Numbered from the stretch's first letter, positions 1 to 8,730 are shown. The stretch is DNA of 64,000 nucleotides from CAWHJN01 sp963829705 (GCA_963829705.1 CAWHJN010000005.1:930001-994000); one strand, 5' to 3'. Translations and numbers: made by a program. Notes: generated from the letters alone by a model not told the origin.

Positions 1-992
1 TCTTGCTGCGCGTCATGCCGCCGAGCAGCGACAGCCGCAGCGTGGGCGAGGCCGTGAATCCGATCTTGCCATACGTCAGCAGCCGCTCCGATGCATTCAG
101 CCGCACGTACCCGGCGTCGCGGCGGTACGAGGCGCTCGCCCAGAAGCCGAACCTGCTCGCCGATGCGCCGGGCGTGCGCGGCGCTGAAGGCGGAAAACGG
201 GCGCGGCGTGTCGGCTTTCGTCCACTGGCTGCGCCACGTGGCGTAGCGCACAGGCAGGTACGCGCCGTACTCCGCGCTGAACGACGACGCGGGTTCGAGC
301 GGGAAGTCCGCCGTCCGCACGTTGACGACGCCACCGAGCGCGCCGCCGCCGTAGAGCGCCGAGCCGGGGCCTTTGACGACCTCGACCTGCGCCACCTGCG
401 ACAGCGGGACGATCTCGAAGGGCACCCCCTCGGCGTCTGGGCCGAGCATTGGCAGGCCATCGACGAGCAAGAGGACGCGGCTGCCGACGTTGTACGAAAA
501 GCCCGACGAGCCCCGGATGCTCACCTGGTTGTCGGCCAGCTGGACGCCCGGCACGTGACGCAGCACGCCATCGAGCGTGACGAGGCCGCGCGCGGCGATC
601 TCGCGGGGCGTGACGAGCGCCACGCTCTGCGCTACCCGCTCGACGCGCTGCGCCGTCCGCGACGCCGTCACCACCACCTCGCCCGCCTCGACGGGCGCAG
701 GCACGAGCACGAAATCCACCCGGACGACGCCTGCCGTCACGTCGACCGCGATCCGCTCTACCCGAAACCCCAGCAGCGAGGCGCGCAGCGTATACGTTCC
801 CGGAGCGACGTGGGCGATGGCGTAGTGGCCCTCGTCGTCCGCCGCGTCGCCGCGCCCGGTGTTTTCCAGTTCCACGCTCGCGCCCGGCAGCGGCATGCCC
901 TTGTCGTCGCGCACCGTGCCCGCGACGCCGCCCGTCTGTGCCGTCGCGGCGAGGGGCACGAGCAGCAATCCCATCCAGACCAAAAAATTCAT
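1..992 (-). CDS. TonB-dependent receptor, N-terminal part (runs off the window, frameshifted)
   Basis: Outer-membrane TonB-dependent receptor for an unknown ligand. Translating from the ATG at 992 gives a signal peptide ending LLVPLAATAQ. Next comes a carboxypeptidase-regulatory-like beta domain (GYxAxxxVPGxYT pattern, about residues 22-95). A plug domain with VSIRGSSGF, VLLLVDGLPM and EVVKGPGSALYGGGALGG then spans about residues 105-245. Near 150-160 the reading frame breaks. Barrel-like sequence (GFWASASYRRDAGYVRLNA) continues in the next frame, as expected for one extra base. The start overlaps the stop of the upstream lipoprotein gene as ATGA, so the two are probably translationally coupled. 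The C-terminal barrel lies outside the window. The family call is firm; the substrate is unknown. Confidence 0.88.
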   Translation of the reverse strand, partial: MNFLVWMGLLLVPLAATAQTGGVAGTVRDDKGMPLPGASVELENTGRGDAADDEGHYAIAHVAPGTYTLRASLLGFRVERIAVDVTAGVVRVDFVLVPAPVEAGEVVVTASRTAQRVERVAQSVALVTPREIAARGLVTLDGVLRHVPGVQLADNQVSIRGSSGFSYNVGSRVLLLVDGLPMLGPDAEGVPFEIVPLSQVAQVEVVKGPGSALYGGGALGGVVNVRTADFPLEPASSFSAEYGAYLPVRYATWRSQWTKADTPRPFSAFSAAHARRIGEQVRLLGERLVPPRRRVRAAECIGAAADVWQDRIHGLAHAAAVAARRHDAQQ

Positions 993-1453
993 TGAGGCGG
1001 GAAGGGCGGAGGGTGGGTGAAATCGACGGTTACTTCCACGAAGGTCGTCTCGCCCGGTAGCACGTCGAAGACGCCGCCGCGCTCGGCGTAGAGCCCCACG
1101 GGCCGCCACTGCACGATGGATGCGCCAAAGCGCTGCGCGACGCCGCTGTAGAGAAAACGCCCCGGCTCCACGCCGCCGATCACGAACGTGTCGCGGGCGA
1201 CGTTGAAGCGCAGGCGCTGCGCGTTGAAGACGAGCGCGTTGAGGTTGAGGAAATCCGCCGTGTCGCGCGGCACGAAGCGCATCGCCACGAAACGCAGGTC
1301 GACGAGCGAATCAGCGGAGGGCCAGGCGTCGGCGGGTCTGTAGACGACGGTACCGCGGATCGCGCCCGCCTCCTGCGCGCCCGGCGGCGCGAGGCCACCG
1401 TCGCACGCGACGACGAGCAGCAGCGCGAGGACACAGGAGCGGTGGGCGCGCAT
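989..1453 (-). CDS. Small secreted lipoprotein upstream of the TonB receptor
   Basis: A 154-residue predicted lipoprotein. The N-terminus has a positively charged start, a hydrophobic stretch and a lipobox LLLVVAC with the acceptor Cys near residue 17. The mature part reads as beta-rich, with GAIRGTVVYRP early and LPGETTFVEVTVDF near the end, compatible with a small immunoglobulin-like or transthyretin-like fold (inference). I do not recognise a named family. Its TGA overlaps the ATG of the TonB receptor (ATGA at 989-992), so it is the first gene of that pair and may be an accessory surface or periplasmic partner of the receptor. It is divergent from queA. Confidence 0.75.
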   Translation of the reverse strand: MRAHRSCVLALLLVVACDGGLAPPGAQEAGAIRGTVVYRPADAWPSADSLVDLRFVAMRFVPRDTADFLNLNALVFNAQRLRFNVARDTFVIGGVEPGRFLYSGVAQRFGASIVQWRPVGLYAERGGVFDVLPGETTFVEVTVDFTHPPPFPPQ

Positions 1454-1495
1454 GGGCGGGCAGGAGAGGGGAGAGGGATAATGCCCGAACGGGGC

Positions 1496-1527
1496 TTGGA
1501 GTGCCCGTGACGATTCGGTTATCTTCG
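1496..1527 (+). promoter_or_regulatory. Possible queA promoter
   Basis: TATCTTCG at 1520-1527 fits the Bacteroidota -7 element TAnnTTTG with one mismatch. TTG at 1496-1498 lies about 21 bases upstream, near the usual -33 spacing. The site is in the divergent gap between the lipoprotein gene and queA. The call rests on motif match only. Confidence 0.35.
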
Positions 1528-1592
1528 CGCACTCTTCTGTTTCCTAAAGTGGAACAGGTTCTTTCGCGCCAGCTACCGGGCCGTGTATTTGT

Positions 1593-2642
1593 ATGAAACT
1601 TCAGGATTTCGACTATTCCTACCCGGCAGAGCTCATCGCAAAGTATCCGGCGGAGCCGCGTGACAGCGCGCGCCTGATGGTGCTCGACCGGGCGACGCGC
1701 ACCATCGAACACCACGTCTTTCACGAGTTGCCCGCGTATTTCGGCGAGGGCGACGTGCTCGTGGTCAACGACACGAAGGTGTTTCCGGCCCGGCTCTTTG
1801 CCCGCAAGGAATCGACCGACGCGCGGGTCGAGGTGTTTCTGCTGCGCGAACTCAACGCCGAGCAGCGGCTGTGGGATACCATCGTCGCGCCCGCCCGCAA
1901 GGTCCGCGTGGGCAACAAACTGTGTTTCGGTGAACACCTCGTCGCTGAGGTCCTCGACAACACGACCTCGCGGGGCCGCACGATCCGCTTTCTGTTCGAC
2001 GGCCCGGCAGAAGCGTTCTATGCGTGCCTCGACGCCGTGGGCACGACGCCGCTGCCGCCGTACCTCAAGCGCGCCGCCGAGAAAGACGACCGTGACCACT
2101 ACCAGACGATTTTTGCCGAAAATCGCGGGGCCGTCGCCGCGCCGACCGCGGGCCTCCATTTTACCGAAAACGTCATCGGTGCGCTCAAAACGCGTGGCGT
2201 CGAGGTCGCGCCTGTGACGCTGCACGTGGGGCTGGGCACGTTCCGGCCCGTCGAGGTCGAAGACCCGTCGCACCACCAGATGGACTCGGAGTACTACGTC
2301 ATCCCCGACCGGAGCGCCAACATTATCAACCGCGCCCTCGTCGATCCGGGCTGTACCGTGACAGCAGTGGGCACGACGGCGGTGCGCGCCATCGAGTCGA
2401 GCATCGCCGCAGATCAGCACGCCCTCAAAGCCGACAGCGGCTGGACGGACAAGTTCATCTATCCGCCCTACGACTTCCGCATCGCGCAGCGCCTGCTGAC
2501 GAATTTCCACATGCCCAAATCGACGCTGCTGATGCTCGTCTCCGCCTTCGCCGGGCGCGACTTCATCATGGAAGCGTACGAAACCGCCATCCGGGAAGAG
2601 TACCGCCTCTTTTCGTATGGCGATGCGATGCTGATTCTGTAG
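1593..2642 (+). CDS. queA: S-adenosylmethionine:tRNA ribosyltransferase-isomerase
   Basis: QueA transfers and isomerises the ribosyl part of SAM onto 7-aminomethyl-7-deazaguanine at tRNA position 34, making epoxyqueuosine. It acts in the cytosol on tRNA-Tyr, -His, -Asn and -Asp. At 349 residues it has the family length. The N-terminus MKLQDFDYSYPAELIAKYPA, the central segment APTAGLHFTE and the C-terminal FHMPKSTLLMLVSAFAG are all diagnostic. The start is the ATG at 1593, with no clear Shine-Dalgarno upstream, which is usual for Bacteroidota. It is followed after 117 bases by ispD on the same strand, but nothing links the functions. The gap begins with a repeated heptamer GTAGCGG. Confidence 0.97.
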   Translation: MKLQDFDYSYPAELIAKYPAEPRDSARLMVLDRATRTIEHHVFHELPAYFGEGDVLVVNDTKVFPARLFARKESTDARVEVFLLRELNAEQRLWDTIVAPARKVRVGNKLCFGEHLVAEVLDNTTSRGRTIRFLFDGPAEAFYACLDAVGTTPLPPYLKRAAEKDDRDHYQTIFAENRGAVAAPTAGLHFTENVIGALKTRGVEVAPVTLHVGLGTFRPVEVEDPSHHQMDSEYYVIPDRSANIINRALVDPGCTVTAVGTTAVRAIESSIAADQHALKADSGWTDKFIYPPYDFRIAQRLLTNFHMPKSTLLMLVSAFAGRDFIMEAYETAIREEYRLFSYGDAMLIL

Positions 2643-2652
2643 CGGGTAGCGG
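2639..2652 (+). repeat. Two exact GTAGCGG heptamers at the queA stop
   Basis: The heptamer GTAGCGG occurs twice in tandem across the queA stop codon. An inverted copy of GTAGCGGG lies at 2734-2741, before ispD. This looks like a decayed member of the intergenic heptamer arrays seen elsewhere in the window. Confidence 0.5.
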
Positions 2653-2759
2653 TCGGCACTGGGCGCTGGGGAACGGCCCTCGGCATGCTACTTGGTTTTT
2701 GTCTGTCATGCCGCTCGGCATCAAGCTCCTCGCCCCGCTACGGCTGACTTCCGCGATTC

Positions 2760-3458
2760 ATGACGATTCACCCTTCCCCCACCGCCGTAATCGTCCCCGC
2801 CGCGGGGCAGGGCACGCGGATAGGCGGCGAGCGCAAGCAGGATCGGCGGCTGGGCGATGCGCCCGTGCTCGTACAAACGCTCCGCGCGTTCGAGCAGCAT
2901 CCTGACATCGGGTGGATCGTGGTGGCGGCACCTGCGGGCGAAAGGGACGAGATGGCGCGGCGGCTGGCGGAATACGGGTTGTCCGCGTGCCTGGTCGTCG
3001 AGGGGGGCGCGTCGCGGCGGGCGTCGGTGGCGCGCGCGCTTGATGCGCTGCCCGACGAGGTCCGCTACGTGCTCGTCCACGACGCCGTTCGGCCTTTCGT
3101 GACGCCCGGCCTCATCACCGCCGTCCTCGACAAAGCGCGCCGTTGGGGTGCCGCCGTGCCCGCCGTGCCCGTGGCCGACACCGTCCGCCGCGCCACAGAC
3201 GGCGTCTTCGGCGAAACCGTACCGCGCGACGGGCTGTTTCTCGTCCAGACGCCGCAGGGCTTCCGGCGCGACTGGCTCGCCGAGGCGCACGCGCAGCACG
3301 AAATGCCCGACGCCGACGTTACCGACGACGCCGCGCTCGTGCAGCACGCGGGCCACGCCGTTCACCTCGTCGAAGGCGCGCCGCAGAATTTCAAAATCAC
3401 CACCCCCGACGACTGGGCCCTCGCGCGTACGCGCTGGGAATCCTCCTCTCCCTCGTGA
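2760..3458 (+). CDS. ispD: 2-C-methyl-D-erythritol 4-phosphate cytidylyltransferase
   Basis: IspD couples CTP to MEP in the non-mevalonate isoprenoid pathway. The 232-residue protein shows the nucleotide-binding loop VIVPAAGQGTRIGGERKQ at residues 9-26. It also has EGGASRRASVARAL, the acidic VHDAVRPFV motif, PVADTVRR and QTPQGFRRDWL, all typical of the family. The C-terminus GAPQNFKITTPDD is the usual IspD ending. The start at 2760 gives the expected length. Its TGA overlaps the ATG of ispF by one base, so the two consecutive-type enzymes of one pathway are coupled. IspE, which acts between them, is not in the window. Confidence 0.97.
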   Translation: MTIHPSPTAVIVPAAGQGTRIGGERKQDRRLGDAPVLVQTLRAFEQHPDIGWIVVAAPAGERDEMARRLAEYGLSACLVVEGGASRRASVARALDALPDEVRYVLVHDAVRPFVTPGLITAVLDKARRWGAAVPAVPVADTVRRATDGVFGETVPRDGLFLVQTPQGFRRDWLAEAHAQHEMPDADVTDDAALVQHAGHAVHLVEGAPQNFKITTPDDWALARTRWESSSPS

Positions 3459-3934
3459 TGCGTATCGGTTTCGGCTACGACGTCCACCGCCTCGTCAGAG
3501 GTCGCCCCCTGATTATCGGCGGTGTCACCGTCCCGCACACGACGGGCCTCGACGGTCACTCGGATGCCGATGTGCTCCTCCACGCCCTTGCCGACGCCCT
3601 CCTCGGAGCCGCCGCGCTGGGCGATATCGGCCTGCTCTTTCCCGACACCGACGAAGCGTGGAAGGATGCCGACAGCGCCGAGTTGCTGAGAGAGGTCGTC
3701 CGCCGGGTGCGCGCCGAGGGCTACGCGCTCGCCAACGTCGACGCCACCGTGGCGCTGCAGCAACCCAAGCTCCGCCCGCACATAGACGCCATGCGCGCCC
3801 GCATTGGTGAGATTGTCGGTCTGCCCGTAGAGGCTGTTTCTGTCAAAGCCACGACGACGGAGAAGCTGGGCTTCGTGGGATCGGAGGCGGGCGCAGCGGC
3901 TTACGCCGTGTGCCTGCTCGAACGCGCCGGATGA
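3458..3934 (+). CDS. ispF: 2-C-methyl-D-erythritol 2,4-cyclodiphosphate synthase
   Basis: IspF cyclises CDP-ME 2-phosphate to MEcPP with release of CMP. The 158-residue length is standard. MRIGFGYDVHRL carries the metal-binding Asp and His; GLDGHSDADVLLHALADALLG supplies the third zinc ligand. GDIGLLFPDTD and the C-terminal KATTTEKLGFVGSEAGAAAYA are family hallmarks. The ATG at 3458 overlaps the ispD stop by one base (TGATG). The stop at 3932-3934 lies inside the ATGATG at the start of the next gene. This makes a tight three-gene chain ispD-ispF-dedA. Confidence 0.97.
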   Translation: MRIGFGYDVHRLVRGRPLIIGGVTVPHTTGLDGHSDADVLLHALADALLGAAALGDIGLLFPDTDEAWKDADSAELLREVVRRVRAEGYALANVDATVALQQPKLRPHIDAMRARIGEIVGLPVEAVSVKATTTEKLGFVGSEAGAAAYAVCLLERAG

Positions 3935-4566
3935 TGGGGACGTGGTTTACCGATGTGGGCACGTGGCTGGAATCGCTGCCCATCGTGTGGGCGTACGTCG
4001 CGCTCTTCGCCATTGCGTATGGCGAGAACGTGCTGCCGCCCCTCCCCGGCGACCTCGCCATTCTCTACGGCGGCTACCTCGCGGGCACGGGCCACCTCGC
4101 CTTCTGGCCCGTCGTGGCGCTGGCCACGCTCGGGGGTGGACTGGGCTTCATGACCCTCTACGGTATCGGCTACGGCGTCGGTGAGGCCGTGCTCGACCCG
4201 CACCGGATGCGCTGGGTGCCTAAAAAAGGCATGGGCAAAGCGCGCCTCTGGATCGAGCACTGGGGCTGGTGGGCCGTCGCCTTCAACCGCTTTCTGAGCG
4301 GCGTCCGCTCGGTGATCTCAATCACCGTCGGCATCGCCCGAATGGATGCCGGCCCCACCGCCGTCCTCGCCACGCTGGGCGCGCTCGTGTGGACGGGCCT
4401 CATCGTCTACGCCGGGTATGCGGTGGGCGACAACCTCGACCTCGTCAAAGGCTGGATGCGGGCGTACGGCAGCGTGATGGGCACGTTGCTGAGCCTCGTC
4501 GTGCTCGTGCTGATCGTCCGGTGGCTACGCGGGCGGGGTGCCCGCGTTGACTCGACTGCAGCGTAG
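3931..4566 (+). CDS. DedA family membrane protein
   Basis: A 211-residue DedA-family integral membrane protein. Members of this family act in undecaprenyl-phosphate or phospholipid recycling and membrane homeostasis. Visible hallmarks are the re-entrant-loop segment YGENVLPPLPGD near residue 30 and the FNRFLSGVRSVISITVGIARM motif (Arg plus G-x-R) near residue 120. Several hydrophobic helices follow, the last ending in a basic tail (RWLRGRGAR). Two adjacent ATGs at 3931 and 3934 are possible starts; 3931 overlaps the ispF stop as ATGA. An undecaprenyl role would fit the isoprenoid genes upstream (inference). Confidence 0.88.
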   Translation: MMGTWFTDVGTWLESLPIVWAYVALFAIAYGENVLPPLPGDLAILYGGYLAGTGHLAFWPVVALATLGGGLGFMTLYGIGYGVGEAVLDPHRMRWVPKKGMGKARLWIEHWGWWAVAFNRFLSGVRSVISITVGIARMDAGPTAVLATLGALVWTGLIVYAGYAVGDNLDLVKGWMRAYGSVMGTLLSLVVLVLIVRWLRGRGARVDSTAA

Positions 4567-4576
4567 CGGGTATATT
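4547..4576 (+). promoter_or_regulatory. Promoter of the tRNA/tuf cluster
   Basis: TTGACT at 4547-4552 and TATATT at 4571-4576 are separated by 18 bases, close to the sigma-70 consensus. The first tRNA begins 23 bases after the -10 element. The -35 half lies inside the last codons of the DedA gene. A strong promoter is expected for this tRNA operon. Confidence 0.6.
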
Positions 4577-4598
4577 CTCCGTCCGGCTTTTGCCGTTC

Positions 4599-4672
4599 GC
4601 CCGTATAGCTCAGTTGGCCAGAGCACCTCACTTGTAATGAGGGGGTCGGGGGTTCGAATCCCTCTACGGGCT
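4599..4672 (+). tRNA. tRNA-Thr (TGT)
   Basis: The acceptor stem GCCCGTA pairs with TACGGGC at 4665-4671. The anticodon stem CCTCA/TGAGG encloses loop CTTGTAA with anticodon TGT, reading ACA. The T-loop TTCGAAT is present. No CCA is encoded. It is the first of four clustered tRNAs. Confidence 0.97.
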
Positions 4673-4755
4673 CCCGTTTGCCGCTCTTCATGCCATATTC
4701 GTGGCGAGCGGAAAGACAGACGCCGGGCCGTTGAAATATATTGCCAGGCTCTTAC

Positions 4756-4838
<83 letters not shown>

Positions 4839-4873
4839 CAGAAACAGCGCGTGCGGGATCGCTGCCGCGCCGC

Positions 4874-4946
4874 GCGGAGGTAGCTCAGTTGGTAGAGCGT
4901 CAGCCTTCCAAGCTGAATGTCGCGGGTTCGAATCCCGTCCTCCGCT
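4874..4946 (+). tRNA. tRNA-Gly (TCC)
   Basis: The acceptor stem is GCGGAGG/CCTCCGC. The anticodon stem TCAGC/GCTGA encloses CTTCCAA with anticodon TCC, reading GGA. A genomic CCA follows the discriminator base at 4947-4949. Confidence 0.97.
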
Positions 4947-4989
4947 CCAAAGAACAATGGCGCTTGCCACCCGTAGTTTGCTTCCACCC

Positions 4990-5061
<72 letters not shown>

Positions 5062-5065
5062 CCAG

Positions 5066-5094
5066 GGCGCGTCTCGCAAGGACGCGCCTTTTTT
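5066..5094 (+). terminator. Rho-independent terminator after the tRNA cluster
   Basis: An 8-bp perfect stem GGCGCGTC/GACGCGCC (5066-5073 with 5081-5088), a 7-base loop and six T's at 5089-5094. It may end or attenuate tRNA transcripts before tuf. Confidence 0.85.
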
Positions 5095-5115
5095 CCGCCC
5101 TCCGGCGGACTCTTT
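5095..5115 (+). terminator. Second weak hairpin before tuf
   Basis: A 5-bp stem CCGCC/GGCGG (5095-5099 with 5104-5108) is followed by a T-rich run. It follows the strong terminator immediately, so the two may act in tandem. Confidence 0.4.
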
Positions 5116-5150
5116 TTCTGTCCCTCATCAACTGACCTTCACGCTCCACC

Positions 5151-6347
<1,197 letters not shown>

Positions 6348-6350
6348 ATA

Positions 6351-6434
6351 GGAAAGTGGGAATGCAGAATGCGGAAATGGAAACGGAGCCCACGCTTTCA
6401 CTTCCGCGTTTCGACTTCCGCATTCCCACTTTCA
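6351..6434 (+). repeat. Palindromic array of 12 degenerate heptamers between tuf and tRNA-Trp
   Basis: Exactly 84 bases parse into 12 heptamers. The first five are purine-rich (GGAAAGT, GGGAATG and relatives). The last six are pyrimidine-rich inverted forms (ACTTCCG twice, CATTCCC and relatives). Positions 6352-6365 pair perfectly with 6420-6433 over 14 bp. The array begins three bases after the tuf stop and ends four bases before tRNA-Trp. Base composition is clearly lower in GC than its surroundings. Confidence 0.85.
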
Positions 6435-6438
6435 GCCC

Positions 6439-6511
6439 ACGGGCGTAGCACAATTGGCAGTGCGCTGGTCTCCAAAACCAGAGGTTGCAGGTTCGAGTCC
6501 TGCCGCCCGTG
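6439..6511 (+). tRNA. tRNA-Trp (CCA)
   Basis: The acceptor stem is ACGGGCG/CGCCCGT. The anticodon stem CTGGT/ACCAG encloses CTCCAAA with anticodon CCA. T-loop TTCGAGT. No 3' CCA is encoded. It lies between tuf and secE, a common position for this tRNA. Confidence 0.97.
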
Positions 6512-6545
6512 CTTCTAACAGACACTTTTTCGGACGGATACAACC

Positions 6546-6734
6546 ATGATTGCAAAAGCGAAAGCGTACACCGAAGAGGTGCAGAAAGAGATGCGTAAGG
6601 TCAGCTGGCCTGCGCGCAACGAGCTCGTCAACAACACCATCCTGACGCTCGTGGCGGCCATGGTGCTGTCGTTGTTCATCTTCGGAATGGACCGGGGCAT
6701 CAGCTGGCTGCTCACCTTCATCTACGGGGCCTGA
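6546..6734 (+). CDS. secE: Preprotein translocase subunit SecE
   Basis: SecE is the small essential subunit that clamps SecY in the inner-membrane translocon. The 62-residue protein has an amphipathic N-terminal helix with the family motif EMRKVSWPARNELVN (residues 15-29). One transmembrane helix follows (about residues 31-58, NTILTLVAAMVLSLFIFGM onwards). This is the short single-span form typical of most bacteria. It ends two bases before nusG, its usual partner. Confidence 0.95.
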   Translation: MIAKAKAYTEEVQKEMRKVSWPARNELVNNTILTLVAAMVLSLFIFGMDRGISWLLTFIYGA

Positions 6735-6736
6735 TC

Positions 6737-7291
6737 ATGGCGACGATGCCCATCCGCAAGTGGTACGTGCTCCGCACCTTCTCGGGCCACGAGAAAAAGG
6801 TGCGCGAGGCGCTCCAGCGCGAGATCAGTGAGCAGCAGTTGGAGGACAAACTCGACGAGATCCTCATTCCCACCGAGACGGTCTTCGAGATCCGGGGCGG
6901 CAAAAAGCGTACGCGCGAGAAAACCTTCTACCCCGGCTACATCTTCATCCACGCCCTGCTCGACAACGAGGTCAAGCACATCATCACGGGCCTCCAGTCG
7001 GTGATGGGCTTCCTCTCGACCGGCACCGGCGGCGAGCCAACGCCGCTGCGTCCCGACGAAGTCGACCGCATGATCGGGCGCATCGACGAGGCGCGCGAGA
7101 AGGGCGAGCAGCCTGAGATCCCGTTCAAGCCGGGCGACGCCGTGAAGGTGGTCGATGGCCCGTTCAACAACTTCGCGGGCACCGTCGAGGACATCTACCC
7201 CGACAAGATGAAGGTCAAGGTGATGGTTTCCATCTTCGGTCGGCGCACGCCTCTCGAACTGGATTATCTCGCCGTCGAGCACGAGAGTTGA
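6737..7291 (+). CDS. nusG: Transcription termination/antitermination factor NusG
   Basis: NusG binds RNA polymerase, suppresses pausing and links transcription to Rho or the ribosome. The 184-residue protein has the N-terminal NGN domain (KWYVLRTFSGHEKKVREAL, then FYPGYIFIHALLDNEV). The C-terminal KOW domain FKPGDAVKVVDGPFNNFAG starts near residue 130. The ATG at 6737 follows the secE stop by two bases. MPIRKWYV four codons later is a possible alternative start. It precedes the ribosomal protein genes of the L11 operon. Confidence 0.97.
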   Translation: MATMPIRKWYVLRTFSGHEKKVREALQREISEQQLEDKLDEILIPTETVFEIRGGKKRTREKTFYPGYIFIHALLDNEVKHIITGLQSVMGFLSTGTGGEPTPLRPDEVDRMIGRIDEAREKGEQPEIPFKPGDAVKVVDGPFNNFAGTVEDIYPDKMKVKVMVSIFGRRTPLELDYLAVEHES

Positions 7292-7396
7292 TCGCTCGTA
7301 GAGTGCTTCACGTGTTCTCCGCCGCGTACGCGTCCGGGCTTCACAACAGGCACGCGCCTCGCGCATACATACCGGCTCGCTCTGACGCGAACCCTC

Positions 7397-7446
7397 TTTT
7401 CCACTTAGCCGCGGGAGCCCGTTCGGGCGTTTGAACCGCTACCAGC
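7397..7446 (+). promoter_or_regulatory. rplK leader with conserved boxes
   Basis: The leader contains TTTTCCACTT, then GCGGGAGC and an inverted pair GCCCG/CGGGC, then AACCGCT just before the start codon. The same boxes in the same order recur before rplA and, more loosely, before rplL. It may be an autoregulatory ribosomal-protein leader, for example bound by L1 (inference). Confidence 0.45.
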
Positions 7447-7887
7447 ATGGCAAAAAAGATTGACGGCTACATCAAGCTCCAGGTGAAAGCCGGACAGGCC
7501 AACCCCGCGCCGCCTATCGGCCCGGCACTCGGCCAGAAGGGCGTGAACATCATGGAGTTCTGCAAGCAGTTCAACGCCGCGACGCAGGATCGGATGGGCC
7601 TCGTGCTCCCCGTCGTCATCACCGTCTTCGGTGACAAGTCGTTCTCGTTCATCGTCAAGAGCCCACCCGCGCCGGTGCTGCTCAAGAAGGCGGCGAAGAT
7701 CAACTCGGGTGCCGCCGATCCCCTGCGCCAGCAGGTCGGCAAGGTGACGTGGAACGACTGCATCGAGATCGCGCAGCAGAAGATGGAAGACCTCAACGCG
7801 TCATCCGTCGAGAAAGCAGCGATGATGATCGCGGGTACGGCCCGCTCGATGGGCATCAAAGTCGAAGGCAAGCCGGAGACGGTTTAG
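7447..7887 (+). CDS. rplK: 50S ribosomal protein L11
   Basis: L11 forms the GTPase-associated centre of the 50S subunit with L10 and L7/L12. The 146-residue length is normal. The N-terminal IKLQVKAGQANPAPPIGPAL segment (proline-rich hinge) and GQKGVNIMEFCKQFN are diagnostic. FSFIVKSPPAPVLLKKAAK and the C-terminal IAGTARSMGIKVEG complete the family pattern. It is the first gene of the L11-L1-L10-L12 run, preceded by a 155-base leader. Confidence 0.98.
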   Translation: MAKKIDGYIKLQVKAGQANPAPPIGPALGQKGVNIMEFCKQFNAATQDRMGLVLPVVITVFGDKSFSFIVKSPPAPVLLKKAAKINSGAADPLRQQVGKVTWNDCIEIAQQKMEDLNASSVEKAAMMIAGTARSMGIKVEGKPETV

Positions 7888-7928
7888 TCATTGGTCACGG
7901 TTCACTCGTTTTCGAGTGATCGGTGACC
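7886..7928 (+). repeat. Short palindromic heptamer hairpin after rplK
   Basis: Six heptamers (GGTCACG, GTTCACT, then GAGTGAT, CGGTGAC and relatives) start inside the rplK stop codon. They fold into a 16-position stem (7893-7908 with 7913-7928, two mismatches) with a TTTT loop. It belongs to the same class as the larger arrays after tuf and rpoB. Confidence 0.7.
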
Positions 7929-7958
7929 CCAGGAGCGCCGCACGTCTCGCGGCGCACA

Positions 7959-8016
7959 TTTCCACCTGCGGGAGTCTCGGACGCCGGGACGGTTGCACCG
8001 CTCAACCCACACGCTC
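7959..8016 (+). promoter_or_regulatory. rplA leader with the same boxes as the rplK leader
   Basis: TTTCCACCT, TGCGGGAG, TCGG and ACCGCT occur in the same order and similar spacing as before rplK. No Shine-Dalgarno is visible. A shared protein or initiation signal is possible. Confidence 0.45.
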
Positions 8017-8730
8017 ATGGCCAAGAAAGGCAAGCGCTATCAGGCCGCCGCCAAGGCGATCGAGGAGGCGGGCGGAGGCCCGTTTGGACTCGATGAGGCG
8101 GCACGGCTCATCAAAACCACGTCGAACGCCAAGTTCACCGAATCCGTCGACATCGACGTGCGGCTGGGTGTAGACCCGCGTCACGCCGACCAGATGGTGC
8201 GCGGCACCGTCACGTTGCCCAACGGCACCGGTAAGGAAGTCCGCGTGCTCGTGCTCGCCTCGCCCGGCAAACAGGCCGAAGCGCAGGAAGCCGGAGCCGA
8301 TTACGTCGGCCTCGACGAGTACGTTACCAAGATTCAGGACGAAGGCTGGTTTGAGTTCGACGTCATGATCGCCACGCCCGACGTGATGGGGCAGGTCGGC
8401 CGGCTGGGCCGCGTGCTCGGCCCGCGCGGGTTGATGCCGAACCCCAAGAGCGGCACCGTCACGATGGACGTCGGCGACGCCGTGCGCGACGTGAAGGCGG
8501 GTAAGATCGACTTCCGCGTCGACAAGAACGGCGGTCTGCACACGTCGATTGGCAAGGCGGCTTTCACGTCCGAGCAGATCCGCGAGAACGCCGAGGCCTT
8601 TATTCGCGAAGTGGTGCGCCTGCGCCCCGCCGCCGCAAAAGGCCAGTACGTGCGCTCGATCACCCTGTCGACGACGATGGGTCCGGGCGTGGAAGTGGAC
8701 CGCAGCCAGGTCGTCGGCGCGCTCCGCTGA
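8017..8730 (+). CDS. rplA: 50S ribosomal protein L1
   Basis: L1 binds 23S rRNA at the mobile L1 stalk and in many bacteria represses its own operon. The start at 8017 gives MAKKGKRYQAAAKAIEE, the usual N-terminus, and 237 residues. An in-frame ATG at 7993 would add eight residues and lies in the conserved leader, so it was not used. GRLGRVLGPRGLMPNPKSGTV near residue 120 is the family signature. GKIDFRVDKNGGLHTSIGK follows. The gene lies between rplK and rplJ. Confidence 0.97.
   Translation: MAKKGKRYQAAAKAIEEAGGGPFGLDEAARLIKTTSNAKFTESVDIDVRLGVDPRHADQMVRGTVTLPNGTGKEVRVLVLASPGKQAEAQEAGADYVGLDEYVTKIQDEGWFEFDVMIATPDVMGQVGRLGRVLGPRGLMPNPKSGTVTMDVGDAVRDVKAGKIDFRVDKNGGLHTSIGKAAFTSEQIRENAEAFIREVVRLRPAAAKGQYVRSITLSTTMGPGVEVDRSQVVGALR

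Noticed and set aside
3..995. A 330-codon plus-strand frame at the left edge
   Set aside because: The product is Arg/Ala/His-rich. The minus strand encodes a recognisable TonB receptor over the same bases.
4737..4742. A separate promoter TATATT before tRNA-Tyr
   Set aside because: The -10-like hexamer is good, but no -35 or -33 element lies at a suitable distance, and the tRNA cluster already has a promoter upstream.
6351..6434. CRISPR array
   Set aside because: The units are seven bases, contiguous and inverted in the middle. There are no spacers and no cas genes.
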